64,000 bases of DNA from Rhodopseudomonas palustris. GTDB lineage: Bacteria; Pseudomonadota; Alphaproteobacteria; Rhizobiales; Xanthobacteraceae. The notes under the pieces were generated by a model. It was not told the origin of the DNA, did not search any database, and was given only the letters and a program-made list of their open reading frames with translations. Location of the stretch: NCBI RefSeq assembly GCF_003031265.1, contig NZ_CP019966.1, forward strand, positions 620,001 through 684,000, read 5' to 3'. Below, piece by piece: positions 33,224 through 42,390 of the stretch. A program made the translations under genes and the position numbers. Position 1 is the stretch's first letter. Every line of letters begins with the position of its first letter.

Positions 33224-34576
33224 TTACTTCGGCGCGCCGTCCTTCTTCAGGACCAACGCCAGCGCGGCGTTGAGCTGGGCGTCTTCGGGCTTGCCGATCA
33301 GGTCGGCCTTGATCGGTGCCGAGGTCGCGGACTTGGTCTTGTCGTCGGTCGGCTCGCCGATCTTCGGCGTGGTCGGCGCCGGCGTGGCGTCCGACTTGCT
33401 GAGCTTGCCCGGATTGGCGATCGCGCCGTGCAGCGCGCTCTCGCGGATCAGCGGGCCGCCGCTGATCTGCTGATCCTTCGGCGCCTCTTCGATCACGTCC
33501 GGCACGATGCCTTCGTCCTGAATCGAGCGGCCGGCCGGCGTGTAGTACAGCGCCGTGGTCAGCCGCACCGCGCCGTGGCCCTTGATCGGGATCACGGTCT
33601 GCACCGAACCCTTGCCGAAGCTGGTGGTGCCCATCACGGTGGCGCGCTTGCGGTCTTGCAGGGCGCCGGCGACGATCTCCGACGCTGAGGCCGAGGCGCC
33701 GTTGATCAGCACCACGATCGGCACGCCCGGCAGCTTGTCGCCCTTCGACGGTGCCGAGAACACCCGCTGATCATCGGCCTGGCGGCCGCGGATCGACACC
33801 ACAGTGCCGCCATCGAGCAAATCGCCGGCAACCGAGACCGCGGCGTTGAGCAGCCCGCCCGGGTCGTTGCGCAGGTCAATCACCAAGCCCTTGAGACCAT
33901 CGTTCTTGGCGTCGCTCTTCAGCTTGGCCAGTGCCGCGGTGAAGCCGTCGGCGGTGTCGCCGCCGAACTGGCTGATTCGGATATAGCCGACGCCGTCCGG
34001 CTTCATCTCCGACTTCACCGACGCGACCTTGATGATCTCGCGGGTCAGGGTGACGTCGAACGGCTCGTCCTTGCCGCGCATGATGGTGATGGTGACCTTG
34101 GTGCCCGGCACGCCGCGCAGCATGTCGACGACGTTGCGCAGGCTCATGCCCTGGGTGGTGGCGGCGCCGACCTTGATGATCAGGTCACCCGGCTCGAGCT
34201 TGGCGCGCGCCGCCGGGGTGCCGTCGATCGGCGACACGATCCGCGGAATCCCGCCCTGGGCGGTGATCTGCATGCCGAGGCCCCCGAACTGGCCCGACAT
34301 GTCGGTCTGCATGTCCTTAAATTCCTTCTCGTCCATGTAGTCCGAGTGCGGATCGAGCCGGTTCAGCATGCCCTTCAAGGCATCCTTGGTCAGTTCGTCA
34401 GAGGGGATCGGATGGACGTAGGCGCGCTGCACCAGCTGGATGACGCCGCCGATCAGGTCGAGGTCGGCCGGGGCGGTCTGCTCGCGCTGCAGGGCGAGCG
34501 CGGACACAACAGGAACCGCGACGACGCCGAGGACGGCAAGCGAGCGGACGACGATTTTGCGCATGGGCGAACTCAT
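33224..34576 (-). CDS. S41 carboxy-terminal processing protease
   Basis: The product is 450 aa. A signal anchor or signal peptide (IVVRSLAVLGVVAVPVVSALA) directs it to the periplasm. Next come a helical region ending LDPHSDYMDEKEF, a PDZ domain (QFGGLGMQITAQGG ... LEPGDLIIKVG) and the S41 protease domain. The catalytic Ser is in GASASASEIVAGAL and the Lys in TSFGKGSVQT. The C-terminal about 90 residues are Pro/Thr/Lys-rich and disordered. CtpA-type proteases trim or degrade envelope proteins. It is transcribed after glnD, 150 nt downstream. The paralogue name (ctpA) is likely but not certain. Confidence 0.92.
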   Translation of the reverse strand: MSSPMRKIVVRSLAVLGVVAVPVVSALALQREQTAPADLDLIGGVIQLVQRAYVHPIPSDELTKDALKGMLNRLDPHSDYMDEKEFKDMQTDMSGQFGGLGMQITAQGGIPRIVSPIDGTPAARAKLEPGDLIIKVGAATTQGMSLRNVVDMLRGVPGTKVTITIMRGKDEPFDVTLTREIIKVASVKSEMKPDGVGYIRISQFGGDTADGFTAALAKLKSDAKNDGLKGLVIDLRNDPGGLLNAAVSVAGDLLDGGTVVSIRGRQADDQRVFSAPSKGDKLPGVPIVVLINGASASASEIVAGALQDRKRATVMGTTSFGKGSVQTVIPIKGHGAVRLTTALYYTPAGRSIQDEGIVPDVIEEAPKDQQISGGPLIRESALHGAIANPGKLSKSDATPAPTTPKIGEPTDDKTKSATSAPIKADLIGKPEDAQLNAALALVLKKDGAPK

Positions 34577-34727
34577 GTGAAGGGGCGGAAAACGGCCGCC
34601 GTGGGGGCGTTGCGGAACCAGAACCGACCGCGGTCGCCATCGGTTCCCGTGAGAGGGGCACCAGCGCCCGGATAGGACGCTTGATCAGATACGTGCGAAG
34701 CGGGCGTGATCAAGGCGCCCGACGCGG

Positions 34728-37529
34728 TTAGGCCGCCGGCTTTTCGGCGGCGTCGCCGTTGGCGAGCAGATGCACCAGCGCCCGCTTGATCGCCGCCTGG
34801 CGGGTCGGGGCGGTGATCTGGGCGCCTAACAGATCGGTGACGTAGAACACGTCGCGGGCGCGTTCGCCGAAAGTGGCGACATGCGCCGAGGCGATGTTGA
34901 GGTTGAGCTTCGAGATCGCCGTGGTGAGCTGGTACAGCAGGCCGGGGCGGTCGAGGCCGCTGACCTCGATCACGGTGTAGCGGTCAGACCAGTTGTTGTT
35001 GATCTCGACCTCGGGCTCGACCACGAAGGCGCGCAGCTTGGCCTTGCTGCCGCTGGTCGCGCGGCGGGCGACTGCTTCGGGCAGCCGCAGCTTGCCTTCC
35101 AGCACCTCTTCGATGGTCTCGCCGATACGGGTGGCGCGGCGGCCCTCGTCCTCGTCGCGGTCGTATTCGCGGCTGATCGAGATGGTGTCGAGCGCGCGGC
35201 CGTCGGTGGTGGTGTAGATCTGGGCGTCGACGATGTTGGCGCCGGCGCTGGCGCAGGCACCGGCGATCACCGACAGCAGCCACGGATGGTCGACCGCCAG
35301 GATCGTCAGCTCGGTGACGGCGCGGGCTTCGTCGAAGCCGACATTGATCGCCAGTTTGTGGCCGGCCTGTTCGGAGGCCCGCAGGAAGCGGGCGTGGCGG
35401 ATCTTGCGCTGCAGATCGACCTTGAGCCAGTAGGCCGGATAGTGCCTCGCCACATATGCGTTGAGGTCGGCCTCCGGCCATTCGGTGAAGGCGGCGCGGA
35501 ATTCGGCCTGTGCGGCGCGGATGCGCTCGGCGCGGTTCACTTCCGAGAAGCCGCCGGTCAGCACCGGCTCGGTCTCGTAGTACAAGGTCCGGATCAGCTG
35601 CGCCTTCCAACCGTTCCACACCCCAGGACCGACGCCGCGGATGTCGGCGGTGGTCAGGATGGTGAGCATCTTCATCTGCTCGACGGTCTCGACCACCGCG
35701 GCGAAGTTCTCGATGGTCTTGCGGTCCGACAGGTCGCGCGACTGCGCCACCGTGGACATCACCAGATGCTGCTCGATCAGCCACGCCACCAGTTCGGTGT
35801 CGGCGGCGCTGAAGCCGAACCGCGGGCACAGCCGCCGCGCCACCTTGGCGCCTGCGGTAGAGTGATCCTCGGGCTGGCCCTTGGCGATGTCGTGCAGCAG
35901 CACGGCGACGTAAAGTACCGCGCGGTGATCCGGGCGGATCTTGCGCATCAGTTCGGACGACAGCGCGAACTCATCGTTCCCGCCGCGCTCGATCTCCTGC
36001 AGATTGCCGACGCAGCGGATCAGATGCTCGTCCACCGTGTAGCTGTGATACATGTTGAACTGCATCATCGACACGATGCGGCCGAAGGCGCGGATGAAAC
36101 GCCCGAGCACGCCGGTCTCGTTCATCCGCCGCAGCACCGGCTCGGCATTGTCGGAGGTCAGGATCTCGACGAACAGCTGGTTGGCTTCGGGATTGTCGCG
36201 GAGCTGCGGGGTGATCAGCGACAGCGACCGCGTCACCGTGCGCATCGCGTCCGGGTGGAAGGCGAGGTTGTTCTTCTGCGCCAGACGAAAGATCCGGATC
36301 AGATTGACCGGATCGTGCTTGAACACGTCCGGCACCGCCAGATTGATCCGGTTGTTGTCGATGACGAAGTCGTCGCTCTCCGGCACCCGGCGGCGCTTGG
36401 CGGCAGGCCGCAGCCGCGCCATCATCCGGGTCAGCGCCGGCGCCGCCTTGGCCTGCTGGTCTTCCAGCTTGGCGCACAGGATCGCGGTGAGGTTGCCGAC
36501 TTCCTTGGCGATCAGGAAGTAGTGCTTCATGAAGCGCTCGACGTCCTGCATCCCCGGATGAGAGGTGTATCCGAGCCGCACGCCGATCTCGCGCTGCAAA
36601 TCGAACGACAGCCGGTCTTCGGCGCGCTTAGTCACGAAGTGAATGTTGCAGCGGACCGACCACAGGAAGTCTTCGCAGCGGCGGAAGGTCCGAAGCTCGG
36701 CCGGATCGAACACGCCGCGTTCGGAGAGTTCGCTGGGTTCGCGCACCCGGTAGACGTATTTGGCGATCCAGAACAGCGTGTGCAGGTCGCGCAGGCCGCC
36801 CTTGCCATCCTTGACGTTGGGCTCGACCAAATAGCGCGACTGGCCGGAGCGGCGGTGGCGCTCTTCCCGCTCGGCGAGCTTGGCGGCGACGAATTCGGCC
36901 GCGGTGCCCTCGACCACGTCCTTGTCGAAACGCTCGACCAGCTCGGCATATAGCGCCTCGTCGCCGGCCAGAAACCGCGTCTCCAGGATGGCGGTGCGGA
37001 TCGTCATGTCGGCGCGCGCCTGGCGGATGCACTCGTCGACCGAGCGGGTGGCGTGGCCGACCTTCAGGCCGATGTCCCACAGGCAGTACAGGATGACTTC
37101 GGCGACCTGCTCGGCCCAGGCGGTCTGCTTGTAGGGCAGGATGAACAGCAGATCGATGTCGCTCTCCGGCGCCATCAGGCCGCGGCCGTAGCCGCCGGTC
37201 GCCACCACCGTCATCCGCTCAGAGCTCGACGGCGTCGGGGTGTTGTAGAGGTATTCAGTTGCGGCGTTGAATAGCAGACGGATAATCGCGTCCTGGACGT
37301 AGCAGAGCCGCTCGGCGCAGCGCCGGCCGTGGCGGTCGCGCAGCAATTGCGCCTCGGCTTCGGTGCGGGCTTTGGCCAGCTCGGCCTTCATCAGCATCGC
37401 CAGCGCGGCGCGGAACATGCCGTCGTTGCCGGCGTGCTTCTCGGCGAGCGTGGCGATCTCGGCGGCGACCCGGGCGCTGTCGAAGCGCTCGTCGGCGGCG
37501 GGGCGGGCAGGTGAAACGACTTTGTCCAT
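34728..37529 (-). CDS. glnD: Bifunctional uridylyltransferase/uridylyl-removing enzyme
   Basis: The product is 933 aa, the standard GlnD size. The nucleotidyltransferase active site is GGYGRG (residues 112-117) with ESDIDLL. The HD hydrolase domain has His546-Asp547 in LLHDIAKGQPEDHS. Two C-terminal ACT domains bind glutamine: VTELTILAVDHPWLLSVIAG and YTVIEVSGLDRPGLLYQLTT. GlnD adds UMP to PII proteins when glutamine is low and removes it when glutamine is high, setting nitrogen regulation and, in diazotrophs, nitrogenase control. It is divergent from argJ. Confidence 0.97.
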   Translation of the reverse strand: MDKVVSPARPAADERFDSARVAAEIATLAEKHAGNDGMFRAALAMLMKAELAKARTEAEAQLLRDRHGRRCAERLCYVQDAIIRLLFNAATEYLYNTPTPSSSERMTVVATGGYGRGLMAPESDIDLLFILPYKQTAWAEQVAEVILYCLWDIGLKVGHATRSVDECIRQARADMTIRTAILETRFLAGDEALYAELVERFDKDVVEGTAAEFVAAKLAEREERHRRSGQSRYLVEPNVKDGKGGLRDLHTLFWIAKYVYRVREPSELSERGVFDPAELRTFRRCEDFLWSVRCNIHFVTKRAEDRLSFDLQREIGVRLGYTSHPGMQDVERFMKHYFLIAKEVGNLTAILCAKLEDQQAKAAPALTRMMARLRPAAKRRRVPESDDFVIDNNRINLAVPDVFKHDPVNLIRIFRLAQKNNLAFHPDAMRTVTRSLSLITPQLRDNPEANQLFVEILTSDNAEPVLRRMNETGVLGRFIRAFGRIVSMMQFNMYHSYTVDEHLIRCVGNLQEIERGGNDEFALSSELMRKIRPDHRAVLYVAVLLHDIAKGQPEDHSTAGAKVARRLCPRFGFSAADTELVAWLIEQHLVMSTVAQSRDLSDRKTIENFAAVVETVEQMKMLTILTTADIRGVGPGVWNGWKAQLIRTLYYETEPVLTGGFSEVNRAERIRAAQAEFRAAFTEWPEADLNAYVARHYPAYWLKVDLQRKIRHARFLRASEQAGHKLAINVGFDEARAVTELTILAVDHPWLLSVIAGACASAGANIVDAQIYTTTDGRALDTISISREYDRDEDEGRRATRIGETIEEVLEGKLRLPEAVARRATSGSKAKLRAFVVEPEVEINNNWSDRYTVIEVSGLDRPGLLYQLTTAISKLNLNIASAHVATFGERARDVFYVTDLLGAQITAPTRQAAIKRALVHLLANGDAAEKPAA

Positions 37530-37751
37530 GGCTATTTCCGGATATCGGACGGCAACGCTGCTGTCACGGAATTCCGCCCGAGGGTAACTGCGGAGGCGAG
37601 CTCGGCCCAGCCAGCATAGGCGCCCGCAACGGATTGTGACGATGGGATTTTCGTCAGTTTTCGCGAATTCTCCTTCTCATCGTCGCGAGCTTGTGAGAGA
37701 GGGGAACGCCGCTCCCGCGCCGGCGGGGGTACAACCTGCCGAAAGCGCACG

Positions 37752-38993
37752 ATGTCCAGCAAAGTCTCCCCGCTCGCCCCCACCGATGTCCCCGCCATGC
37801 CGATGATCGCGGGCGTGCGCCTCGCGACTGCCGCGGCCGGCATCCGCTACAAGGGCCGCACCGACGTGCTGCTGGTCGAGATGGAGAAGGGCACCACGGT
37901 CGCCGGCGTGTTCACCACCTCGAAATGCGCCTCCGCGCCGGTCGAATGGTGCCGCGATAAGCTGAAGGGCGGCGGCGCCCGGGCGCTGGTGGTCAATTCC
38001 GGCAATGCCAATGCCTTCACCGGCAAGACCGGTAAAAAGGCGACCGCGCTGACCGCGCAGCTCGCCGCCAAGGCGATCGGCTGCAAGCCGGCGGAGGTGT
38101 TCCTGGCCTCGACTGGCGTGATCGGTGAGCCGCTCGACGCCACCAAGTTCGACGGTGTGCTCGACGCGATGGCGCTCGACGCCGGCCCCGACGGCTGGAT
38201 GGACGCCGCCAAGGCGATCATGACCACCGACACCTTCCCGAAGGTGGCGACCGCCACCGTCAAGCTCGGCAAGGCCAAGGTGACGATCAACGGCATGGCC
38301 AAAGGCGCCGGCATGATCGCGCCCGACATGGCGACGATGCTGTCGTTCATCTTCACCGATGCGCCGCTGTCGGCGTCCTGCCTGCAGGCGCTGCTCAAGG
38401 CCGGCGTCACGGATACCTTCAACGCGGTGACGATCGACGGTGACACCTCGACCTCCGATACGCTGCTCGCGTTCGCGACCGGTGCGGCCGCCGAGAACGG
38501 CGCGCCGAAGATTTCGCGCGCCTCGGACCCGCGGCTGAAGGCGTTCGTCAAGGCGTTCAACGCCGTACTGGCCGACCTCGCCGAGCAGGTGGCACGCGAC
38601 GGTGAGGGCGCCCGCAAGCTGGTCGAGATCATCGTCGAAGGCGCCAAGACCAAGGTCTCGGCCCGCAAGATCGCGCTGTCGATCGCCAATTCGCCGCTGG
38701 TGAAGACCGCGATCGCCGGCGAAGACGCCAATTGGGGCCGGGTGGTGATGGCAGTCGGCAAGGCCGGTGAGCCGGCCGATCGCGATAAGCTGTCGATCTC
38801 GTTCAACGGCATCCGCGTGGCGAAAGCCGGCGCGCGTGATCCGTCCTACAACGAGAAGGAAGTCTCGGCCGAGATGAAGAAGCCGGTCATTCAGATCAAG
38901 GTCGCCCTCGGCCTCGGCAAAGGCCGCGACCGCGTCCTGACCTGCGACCTCACCAAGGAATACGTCGCGATCAACGGCGACTATCGGTCGTGA
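37752..38993 (+). CDS. argJ: Glutamate N-acetyltransferase/amino-acid acetyltransferase
   Basis: The product is 413 aa. ArgJ is an autoprocessing Ntn-fold enzyme; the cleavage and nucleophile site is Thr195 in [16 protein letters not shown]. Other family blocks are [27 protein letters not shown] and [16 protein letters not shown]. The enzyme transfers acetyl from N-acetylornithine to glutamate, closing the cyclic arginine pathway, and may also use acetyl-CoA. The 222-nt divergent region with glnD should carry both promoters, though I see no clear consensus. Its stop overlaps the next start by 4 nt. Confidence 0.96.
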   Translation: MSSKVSPLAPTDVPAMPMIAGVRLATAAAGIRYKGRTDVLLVEMEKGTTVAGVFTTSKCASAPVEWCRDKLKGGGARALVVNSGNANAFTGKTGKKATALTAQLAAKAIGCKPAEVFLASTGVIGEPLDATKFDGVLDAMALDAGPDGWMDAAKAIMTTDTFPKVATATVKLGKAKVTINGMAKGAGMIAPDMATMLSFIFTDAPLSASCLQALLKAGVTDTFNAVTIDGDTSTSDTLLAFATGAAAENGAPKISRASDPRLKAFVKAFNAVLADLAEQVARDGEGARKLVEIIVEGAKTKVSARKIALSIANSPLVKTAIAGEDANWGRVVMAVGKAGEPADRDKLSISFNGIRVAKAGARDPSYNEKEVSAEMKKPVIQIKVALGLGKGRDRVLTCDLTKEYVAINGDYRS

Positions 38994-39487
38994 ACCGGGC
39001 GGTCGCTGCAGGCGTCGTCGTCTCGGCGGCGGTGCTGATCGGCGCACCTTGCGCGCAGGCCGAGACAGCGTATTTGCGCCGTACCGTGCCGAGCGATACC
39101 GAAACCATGATCGGCATCGGGGCTCGCTTCGACAAAGCCTGCCGGAGCGTTGGGCTGTTCGAGGTCCTGCTTGAAGAGCCACCGCAGCACGGGTCGGTGT
39201 GCGTGCTTGCGGGGGCGGTTCGGCCGACGCGACTGTTCGCCGGCTCGGGCACGAAGTGCCTGGGGCAGCCAATGCCCGGAGTTCAGATCATGTACCGATC
39301 GGATCCAGGCTACGCCGGTCGCGATACGCTGCGCTATACGTTAAAATCTCCGCGGATCAGCAAGCCGCATCAATTCACGATCGAAGTCCGAGCGACCTCC
39401 AAGAGCGAAGGTGGTCGACGATTGGATGTTGAGCAACCGCGCCAGTCGCCGGGGCCGATGCCCGCCTGCGTGGCGCTGACATCGTAG
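38990..39487 (+). CDS. Exported hypothetical protein with Ig-like C-terminal fold
   Basis: The GTG at 38990 overlaps the argJ stop (GTGA). The 165-aa product has a signal peptide ([20 protein letters not shown], cleavage near AQA). The segment [16 protein letters not shown] with FTIEVR resembles the cadherin/Ig-like repeats of bacterial surface proteins (PGYxGxDxFxY). Four cysteines in the mature part may form two disulfides. Function is unknown. The link to argJ is probably positional, with mutT 7 nt downstream completing the run. Confidence 0.7.
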   Translation: MNRAVAAGVVVSAAVLIGAPCAQAETAYLRRTVPSDTETMIGIGARFDKACRSVGLFEVLLEEPPQHGSVCVLAGAVRPTRLFAGSGTKCLGQPMPGVQIMYRSDPGYAGRDTLRYTLKSPRISKPHQFTIEVRATSKSEGGRRLDVEQPRQSPGPMPACVALTS

Positions 39488-39494
39488 GCCGCCC

Positions 39495-39896
39495 ATGAAC
39501 CTCCTCCTCGTCGTCGCCGTCGCGCTGATCGATGCCGATAATCGCGTGCTGATCGCGCAGCGGCCGAAGCACAAGCAGCTCGGCGGTCTGTGGGAGTTTC
39601 CCGGCGGCAAGCTCGATCCCGGCGAGCGGCCGGAGGCGGCGCTGATCCGCGAGCTCGACGAGGAGCTTGGCATCACCGTGAAGGAAGCCTGTCTGGCGCC
39701 GCTGACCTTCGCCAGCCACGCCTACGAGGACTTTCACCTGCTGATGCCGCTGTATGTCTGCCGGCGCTGGGAAGGCCTGGCTATGCCGCGCGAGGGCCAG
39801 GAGCTCGCCTGGGTTCGGGCCAATAAACTGCGCGACTACCCGATGCCGCCAGCGGACCTGCCGCTGATCCCGCCGCTTATCGAATTGCTGATGTAA
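39495..39896 (+). CDS. mutT: MutT-type Nudix hydrolase (8-oxo-dGTP diphosphatase)
   Basis: The product is 133 aa. The Nudix box is complete: G-G-K-L near residue 36, then RELDEELGI, matching GX5EX7REUXEEXGU. GLWEFPGGKL upstream of the box and VALIDADNRVLIAQRPKHK at the N-terminus are typical of MutT. It cleans 8-oxo-dGTP from the nucleotide pool to prevent AT-to-CG transversions. It is the last gene of the argJ run and convergent with a methyltransferase gene; a palindromic repeat lies between them. Confidence 0.92.
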   Translation: MNLLLVVAVALIDADNRVLIAQRPKHKQLGGLWEFPGGKLDPGERPEAALIRELDEELGITVKEACLAPLTFASHAYEDFHLLMPLYVCRRWEGLAMPREGQELAWVRANKLRDYPMPPADLPLIPPLIELLM

Positions 39897-39909
39897 GGCG
39901 CCGGCTCTC

Positions 39910-39988
39910 GTCATTGCCAGCGAAGCGAAGCAATCCAGCTCAGTGCACGGAGCTGGATTGCTTCGTCGCGGCGCTCCTCGCAATGACG
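39910..39988. repeat. Nested palindromic intergenic repeat (CGTCATTGC type)
   Basis: The outer arms CGTCATTGC (39910-39918) and GCAATGACG (39980-39988) enclose a perfect 15-bp inner stem, GAAGCAATCCAGCTC (39927-39941) with GAGCTGGATTGCTTC (39950-39964), and an 8-nt loop. CATTGCGAGxGAAGCGAAGCAATCCAG-type elements are very common across Rhizobiales. It sits between convergent genes. Confidence 0.88.
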
Positions 39989-39994
39989 GTGGAA

Positions 39995-40825
39995 CTACTT
40001 CGGCTGACTGCCCTTCACCGCCTCTTCCAAACTCACCTTCGCCGAGCCCGGTTTCAGCGGCTGCTGCTGGCTTTCGTGGGGGGACCAGCCGGAGAGCCAG
40101 ACAATCTCGAAGGTGGCGCGGATGCGGCCGTCGGGGTCGCTGAAGCGGTCGGCGTAGATCTGGGCCATCCGTCCCAGCGTGGCGCGGCGCAGCGGCGTTC
40201 GGCGGCGCTCGATCAGCACGTTGGTGGCACCCATCCGCCGCAGATCCTGCATCAACGCGAACGCATGGTCGTAGCGCACCACGACGCGGTCGACGTCGGT
40301 CACCGGCAGCGCGAAGCCGGCGCGTTGTAATAGTGCGCCGAGATCGCGCAGGTCGGCGGCCGGCGCGACGCGCGGCGACACGCCGCCTTCGATCTCGGCC
40401 TCGGCGGCCGAGAAGGCCTCGCGCAGTTCGGTCAGCGTATCGCCGCCGGTCAGCGCCGCGAGCAGCAGGCCGTCCGGCTTGAGCGCGCGGCGGAGCTGCG
40501 CCAGCACCCCGGGCAGGTCGTTGGCGAATTGCAGCGCCAGCGCCGAGACCACCAAATCGAGCGATCCCGCAGCGAACGGAAGGGCTTCGGTGCCGGACGG
40601 ATCGACCGCCAGATGCGCGAGCTTGGGAAATCGCTGCAGCTTCAGCCCGCCGGGTGTCCAGAGATCGGTGACGTTGGTGAAGTTGCGCAGCACGGCGTGC
40701 AGCCGCTCGTCCATCTCGTCGGCGACGCGGTCGAGCAGGAAGGGCACCGGGCCGAGCGTGGCGGCACGCTGCAGCCGCGCCGCGAGCAGCCGGCGATCGA
40801 ACAGGATCGGCGTGGAATCAGACAT
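39995..40825 (-). CDS. SAM-dependent methyltransferase, NDUFAF5-like
   Basis: The product is 276 aa. The order FDRRLLAARLQRAA, HAVLRNFTNVTDL, then LPFAAGSLDLVVSALALQFA and LPGVLAQLRRALKPDGLLLA is that of BioC/NDUFAF5-type class I methyltransferases. The mitochondrial homologue acts in complex I assembly, and alphaproteobacterial orthologues may share that role. The classical GxGxG motif is degenerate in this sequence, and no E/D-G-CGxG block is obvious. It precedes no complex I gene here. The assignment to this subgroup is by pattern memory. Confidence 0.75.
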   Translation of the reverse strand: MSDSTPILFDRRLLAARLQRAATLGPVPFLLDRVADEMDERLHAVLRNFTNVTDLWTPGGLKLQRFPKLAHLAVDPSGTEALPFAAGSLDLVVSALALQFANDLPGVLAQLRRALKPDGLLLAALTGGDTLTELREAFSAAEAEIEGGVSPRVAPAADLRDLGALLQRAGFALPVTDVDRVVVRYDHAFALMQDLRRMGATNVLIERRRTPLRRATLGRMAQIYADRFSDPDGRIRATFEIVWLSGWSPHESQQQPLKPGSAKVSLEEAVKGSQPK

Positions 40826-40851
40826 CGCAGGTCAAATCGTTCGCGCTACGA

Positions 40852-41151
40852 TCAGTTCAGCTTGGAGGCCGCGGCCGGGCTCTGCTGCGAGGCCTCGAAC
40901 ATCTTCAGCACCGCATCCAGCGCGTTGCGCAAATGCTGCGCGCCGGCCTGGCTGCAGCGCAGCCGAGCGGTGGTGACGAACTTCACCTCGACCGTCCCGT
41001 CTGCGAGCGGGTTCAGGGTGCGTGCCGCGAGCTCGACCTCGACGCCATTGGCGATCACCCCGTGCGCCGGAGCGATGTCGAAATACACATGCGGCGCGGT
41101 CGGAATATCCAGATAGGTGACGTCGGCAGGCTTGTCGGTGGGCTCGGACAC
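40852..41151 (-). CDS. Conserved hypothetical protein, 99 aa
   Basis: This is a small soluble protein. HVYFDIAPAHGVIANGVEVEL and TVEVKFVTTARLRCSQAGA suggest a beta-sandwich followed by a helix (LRNALDAVLKMFEASQ). The layout faintly resembles DUF3467-like proteins, but I would not assign it. It lies 26 nt upstream of the methyltransferase gene on the same strand, so they are probably co-transcribed. The comF gene is divergent. Confidence 0.6.
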   Translation of the reverse strand: MSEPTDKPADVTYLDIPTAPHVYFDIAPAHGVIANGVEVELAARTLNPLADGTVEVKFVTTARLRCSQAGAQHLRNALDAVLKMFEASQQSPAAASKLN

Positions 41152-41256
41152 GGCGATCTCCCGGAGAAGGACTGGCGGTGTTGTGCGCTTTTTTCCAGCC
41201 CGGCACTACAAGGTTCTGCCGCTTGACGGTTGCGTGGGTGGCGTTAGCCTCGCGTC

Positions 41257-42072
41257 ATGCGTGTGGGCGCGATCAATCGGGCTGGCGTGCGGGGGCTGGG
41301 CGGCTTTGCAGCCGCTGCCAGCAGTTTGCGGCGGATCTGGACCCGTGCGGCGCAGGCGGCGCTCGATCTGGCGCTGCCGACGCTGTGCGTCGCTTGCCGC
41401 GAGCCGGTCGCAGGCGAGGGCGTGTGTGCGCAGTGCTGGTCGCAGCTGTCCTTCATCGCCCCGCCGTATTGCGAAAAGCTCGGCATCCCGTTCGTCTATG
41501 ATCCCGGCCCCGGCATGCTGTCGATGCAGGCGATCGCCGCTCCGCCGGCCTATAGTCGTGCCCGCGCCGCCGTGCGCTACGACGAGGTCGCCAAGGCGCT
41601 GGTCCATGGCTTGAAGTTCCATGACCGCACCGATCTGGCGCCGACCATGGGACGATGGATGGCGCGTGCCGGGCAGCCGCTTCTGGCCGACGCCGATCTG
41701 CTGGTGCCGGTGCCGCTGCATTGGCGCCGCGGCTTCTCGCGTCGCTACAATCAGTCCGGCGCGCTGGCGCAGGTGATCGGCCGGCAGGCCAAGCTGCCGG
41801 TCGCGGTTGAGGCACTGCAACGGGTCCGGCCGACCGCGCACCAGATCGGGCTGTCGCGCAGCGAGCGCGCCGCCAATGTGCAGGGCGCCTTCGAGGTTCC
41901 GAAACACCGCAAGGCCGAGATCCAGGGGCGGCGGATCGTGCTGGTCGACGACGTGCTCACCTCGGGGGCAACGGTCGATGCCTGCGCCCGTGCGCTGCTC
42001 CGGGCGAGGGCGGCCTCGGTCGACGTGCTGGTCTTCGCGCGGGTTGTCGATACGCTGAAATCCCCCATATAA
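41257..42072 (+). CDS. comF: ComF-family phosphoribosyltransferase-like protein
   Basis: The product is 271 aa. The N-terminal zinc ribbon is CVACREPVAGEGVCAQCW. The C-terminal phosphoribosyltransferase domain has ADLLVPVPLHWRRGFSRRYN, then QIGLSRSERAANVQGAF, and the PRPP-binding loop VLVDDVLTSGAT. ComF proteins are linked to natural transformation in other bacteria, where they assist handling of incoming single-stranded DNA. In alphaproteobacteria the role is untested. grxC follows 42 nt downstream. Confidence 0.9.
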   Translation: MRVGAINRAGVRGLGGFAAAASSLRRIWTRAAQAALDLALPTLCVACREPVAGEGVCAQCWSQLSFIAPPYCEKLGIPFVYDPGPGMLSMQAIAAPPAYSRARAAVRYDEVAKALVHGLKFHDRTDLAPTMGRWMARAGQPLLADADLLVPVPLHWRRGFSRRYNQSGALAQVIGRQAKLPVAVEALQRVRPTAHQIGLSRSERAANVQGAFEVPKHRKAEIQGRRIVLVDDVLTSGATVDACARALLRARAASVDVLVFARVVDTLKSPI

Positions 42073-42114
42073 TCCGCTCCTTGCGCCCATCCTCGGCAAC
42101 CCAACGGAGCCTGA

Positions 42115-42390
42115 ATGCCCGCAGCGATCGAGATCTTCACCCGCCCCGGCTGCGGCTATTGCAGCGCCGCCAAGTCGCTCCTCAACCGCAAGAAGGCGGC
42201 CTTCACCGAGTACGACGTCGCGGTCGATCCGGGCTTCCGGGTGAAGATGGACGAGCGCGCCGGCCCCGGCGCCACCTATCCGCAGATCTTCATCGGCGAC
42301 CTCCACGTCGGCGGCTGCGATGACCTCTATGCGCTCGACCGTGAGGGCAAGCTCGACGCGCTGCTCGCCGGCGAGAAGGCGGCGTCATGA
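42115..42390 (+). CDS. grxC: Glutaredoxin 3
   Basis: The product is 91 aa. The dithiol active site is C-G-Y-C (FTRPGCGYCSAAKSLL). The cis-Pro is in TYPQIFIGDLHVGGCDDLYA, which also matches the GrxC glutathione-binding GG-D pattern. It reduces protein disulfides with glutathione in the cytoplasm. It overlaps the nitrilase-family gene by 4 nt (ATGA). The grxC-nitrilase-DUF1178 order is conserved in Rhizobiales as I recall. Confidence 0.94.
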   Translation: MPAAIEIFTRPGCGYCSAAKSLLNRKKAAFTEYDVAVDPGFRVKMDERAGPGATYPQIFIGDLHVGGCDDLYALDREGKLDALLAGEKAAS

